Of a stretch of DNA of 64,000 nucleotides, positions 62,479-64,000 are shown in pieces. The notes beneath the pieces are model-generated. The model made no database searches. It was not told the origin of the DNA and was given only the letters and a program-made list of their open reading frames with translations. A program made the position numbers and the translations under genes. The DNA comes from an uncultured Agathobacter sp. Lineage in GTDB: Bacteria; Bacillota; Clostridia; Lachnospirales; Lachnospiraceae. Within the stretch, counting starts at the first letter, position 1. Every line of letters starts with the position of its first letter. The stretch covers positions 62,001 to 126,000 of the forward strand of contig CAKRLV010000005.1 in assembly GCA_934359755.1 (NCBI GenBank), given 5' to 3'.

Positions 62479-63130
62479 AGAAGTGATAAATATGCTTATC
62501 ACGGGTATAGGTGAGACACTTTACATGTCGGTTGTCTCAACGATAATTGGATATATTATTGGTGTTCCAATGGGAATTGTACTTACACTTACAAGAGCGG
62601 ATGGACTAAGGCCAAACAAGATAATCTACAAGATACTTGATGTGATTGTTAATATAGTACGAAGCATTCCATTTTTGATAGGACTTGTGCTTATCACACC
62701 ACTTACGAAAATAATCGTAGGTAAGAGTTATGGTTCGACAGCCTGTATTGTACCACTTGTATTTGCGGCAGCACCATTTATAGCAAGACTTGTAGAATCT
62801 TCTCTTAATGAAGTTGATGCTGGTGTTATAGAGGCGGCTAAGTCTATGGGCGCAAGTAATTTTACAATAGTTGTAAAGGTACTTCTTGTGGAGGCAAAGA
62901 TATCGCTCATAAACGGTGCAACAATCGCATTTGGTACTATATTTGGATATTCTGCGATGGCAGGAGTCGTTGGTGGCGGCGGCTTAGGAGATATTGCTAT
63001 AAGATATGGATATTACAGATATGAAGCAGAAATAATGATAGTATCAGTTGTTTTATTAGTAGTTCTGGTACAGATATTCCAGACGATAGGAACAACGCTG
63101 GCAACAAAAACAGATAGAAGACGTGTTTAA
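62468..63130 (+). CDS. metI: Methionine ABC transporter permease
   Basis: 220 residues, five helices. The EAA loop GVIEAAKSMGASNFTIVVKV (~119) contacts MetN. IRSIPFLIGL-like VRSIPFLIGLVL near residue 66 is typical. Operon order is N-I-Q. Confidence 0.95.
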   Translation: MWSKEVINMLITGIGETLYMSVVSTIIGYIIGVPMGIVLTLTRADGLRPNKIIYKILDVIVNIVRSIPFLIGLVLITPLTKIIVGKSYGSTACIVPLVFAAAPFIARLVESSLNEVDAGVIEAAKSMGASNFTIVVKVLLVEAKISLINGATIAFGTIFGYSAMAGVVGGGGLGDIAIRYGYYRYEAEIMIVSVVLLVVLVQIFQTIGTTLATKTDRRRV

Positions 63131-63194
63131 AACACGTTTATATAAAATGCCATTAATCAAAATTTTCAGGCAGATATGATAGGAGGAAAAGAAT

Positions 63195-64000
63195 ATGAAG
63201 AAGAAAGTTTTAGCAACAGTACTCGCAGCAGTTTTAACAGTAGGTGCATTAGCAGGATGTGGCAGCAAGAGTGATGATACAACAAAGAACAATGCTCCAG
63301 ATACACAGACAGCAGACGCATCAACAGACAGCAAAGGAACTATCAAAGTGGCAGCAAGCCCAACACCTCATGCAGAGATTTTAAATGAGGCAAAGAAATT
63401 GCTTGCAGCTGAAGGCTGGGATCTTGAAATCAAGGAGTTTGAGGATTATGTACAGCCAAATCTCGTAGTAGAGAGCGGAGAATTTGATGCAAACTACTTC
63501 CAGCATGAGCCATACCTTGATTCATTTAATGAGGAGAACAATACTCATCTTGTAAATGCTGGTGGAATCCACTATGAGCCATTTGGAATTTATCCGGGTT
63601 CAAAGAAAGACCTTAAGGATATTGCAGATGGCGATGACATCGCAGTACCAAATGATACAACAAACGAGGCAAGAGCACTTCTCTTACTTCAGGACAATGG
63701 AATCATCAAGTTAAAAGATGGTGCTGGTCTTAAGGCTACAGTTAATGATATTGCAGAGAATCCATATAATGTAAATATCGTAGAGCTTGAAGCAGCACAG
63801 GTTGCAAGAGCAACAGATGCAGCATATGTAGTATTAAATGGTAACTATGCGCTTGAAGCAGGATTTAAAGTAGGTAAGGACGCATTAGCGTATGAGAAGA
63901 GTGATTCGGAGGCAGCACAGACATATGTAAATATCATTGCTGTTGAAGAAGGACATGAGAATGATGAAGGAATCCAGGCACTTGTTAAAGTTCTTAAGTC
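63195..64000 (+). CDS. metQ: Methionine-binding lipoprotein MetQ, N-terminal part (cut by window edge)
   Basis: Frame is open to the window end (268 codons). AGGAGG precedes the ATG at 63195. Lipobox LAGC with Cys20 lipidated; a Ser/Asp/Thr-rich linker; then KVAASPTPHAEIL (~50), FEDYVQPN, DANYFQHEPYLDSF (~95) and AVPNDTTNEARALLLL, all NlpA/MetQ signatures. Substrate-binding subunit of the transporter. Confidence 0.95.
   Translation, partial: MKKKVLATVLAAVLTVGALAGCGSKSDDTTKNNAPDTQTADASTDSKGTIKVAASPTPHAEILNEAKKLLAAEGWDLEIKEFEDYVQPNLVVESGEFDANYFQHEPYLDSFNEENNTHLVNAGGIHYEPFGIYPGSKKDLKDIADGDDIAVPNDTTNEARALLLLQDNGIIKLKDGAGLKATVNDIAENPYNVNIVELEAAQVARATDAAYVVLNGNYALEAGFKVGKDALAYEKSDSEAAQTYVNIIAVEEGHENDEGIQALVKVLK

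Overview
The window reads as the chromosome of an anaerobic, AT-rich, Gram-positive gut-type member of the Lachnospiraceae. Support: an oxygen-sensitive class III ribonucleotide reductase with its activase, an [FeFe]-hydrogenase-like sensor, spoVA and spore photoproduct lyase genes, a flagellin lysine methylase (implying motility), a clostridial-type pfkA, and AAGGAG/AGGAGG ribosome binding sites throughout. Lachnospira, Agathobacter or Roseburia relatives fit best; the genus is inference. No rRNA, tRNA, prophage, transposase or CRISPR array was recognised. The window starts inside a traX-like gene and ends inside metQ.

Region by region. 1-8.8 kb: traX end, a nucleoside-phosphorylase-like gene overlapping a spore photoproduct lyase family gene, an SDR oxidoreductase, dnaE, pfkA, a TrmH/SpoU methyltransferase and a small unknown gene. 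8.8-13.0 kb: a conserved leader repeat, a small alarmone synthetase (relQ), an ABC-F ATPase and a convergent two-gene ThrE exporter. 13.2-23.5 kb: spoVAA-AB, spoVAC and spoVAD-AE, split by two EAL proteins, an unknown gene, trmO, a GGDEF cyclase and apt. 23.6-28.2 kb: tetR, a repeat-rich lipoprotein, a PAP2 protein, a soluble hydrogenase-like/chemoreceptor fusion and an AraC regulator. 28.4-36.5 kb: glgP, a TPR lipoprotein, hflX and a three-gene cassette (condensation-fold acyltransferase, zinc-ribbon membrane protein, alpha/beta hydrolase). 36.7-46.6 kb: a heterodimeric ABC exporter with divergent marR, nrdD-nrdG, fliB and an HMGL-fold aldolase. 46.8-54.9 kb: an mraY homologue, a candidate GNAT toxin-antitoxin pair, an unknown membrane protein, a methyltransferase, hslO-nadE and asnA. 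55.2-61.3 kb: two unknown genes, an HD-GYP protein, a 46-residue FliM-tip-like microprotein and a phosphatidylethanolamine operon (PAP2, VTT/DedA, pssA, psd). 61.4-64.0 kb: metNIQ methionine importer.

How the genes work together. Four c-di-GMP proteins (one cyclase, two EAL, one HD-GYP) lie in the window; three of them interleave with the spoVA germinant-channel genes, and the cyclase and the HD-GYP protein share the same kind of extracellular sensor plus multi-helix membrane layout. Together with fliB, the FliM-like microprotein and the soluble chemoreceptor they suggest a motility/sporulation signalling theme.

The least explained structures are: (i) a dispersed ~140-bp element with imperfect terminal inverted repeats and one compensatory stem change, found twice complete and twice as its 3' third, always upstream of and in the same orientation as the next gene; (ii) the hydrogenase-like chemoreceptor, which keeps all four H-cluster cysteine ligands but lacks the proton-shuttle cysteine; and (iii) a hairpin whose 3' arm contains the spoVAC ribosome binding site. 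All calls rest on reading the sequence and the translations; no database search was run.
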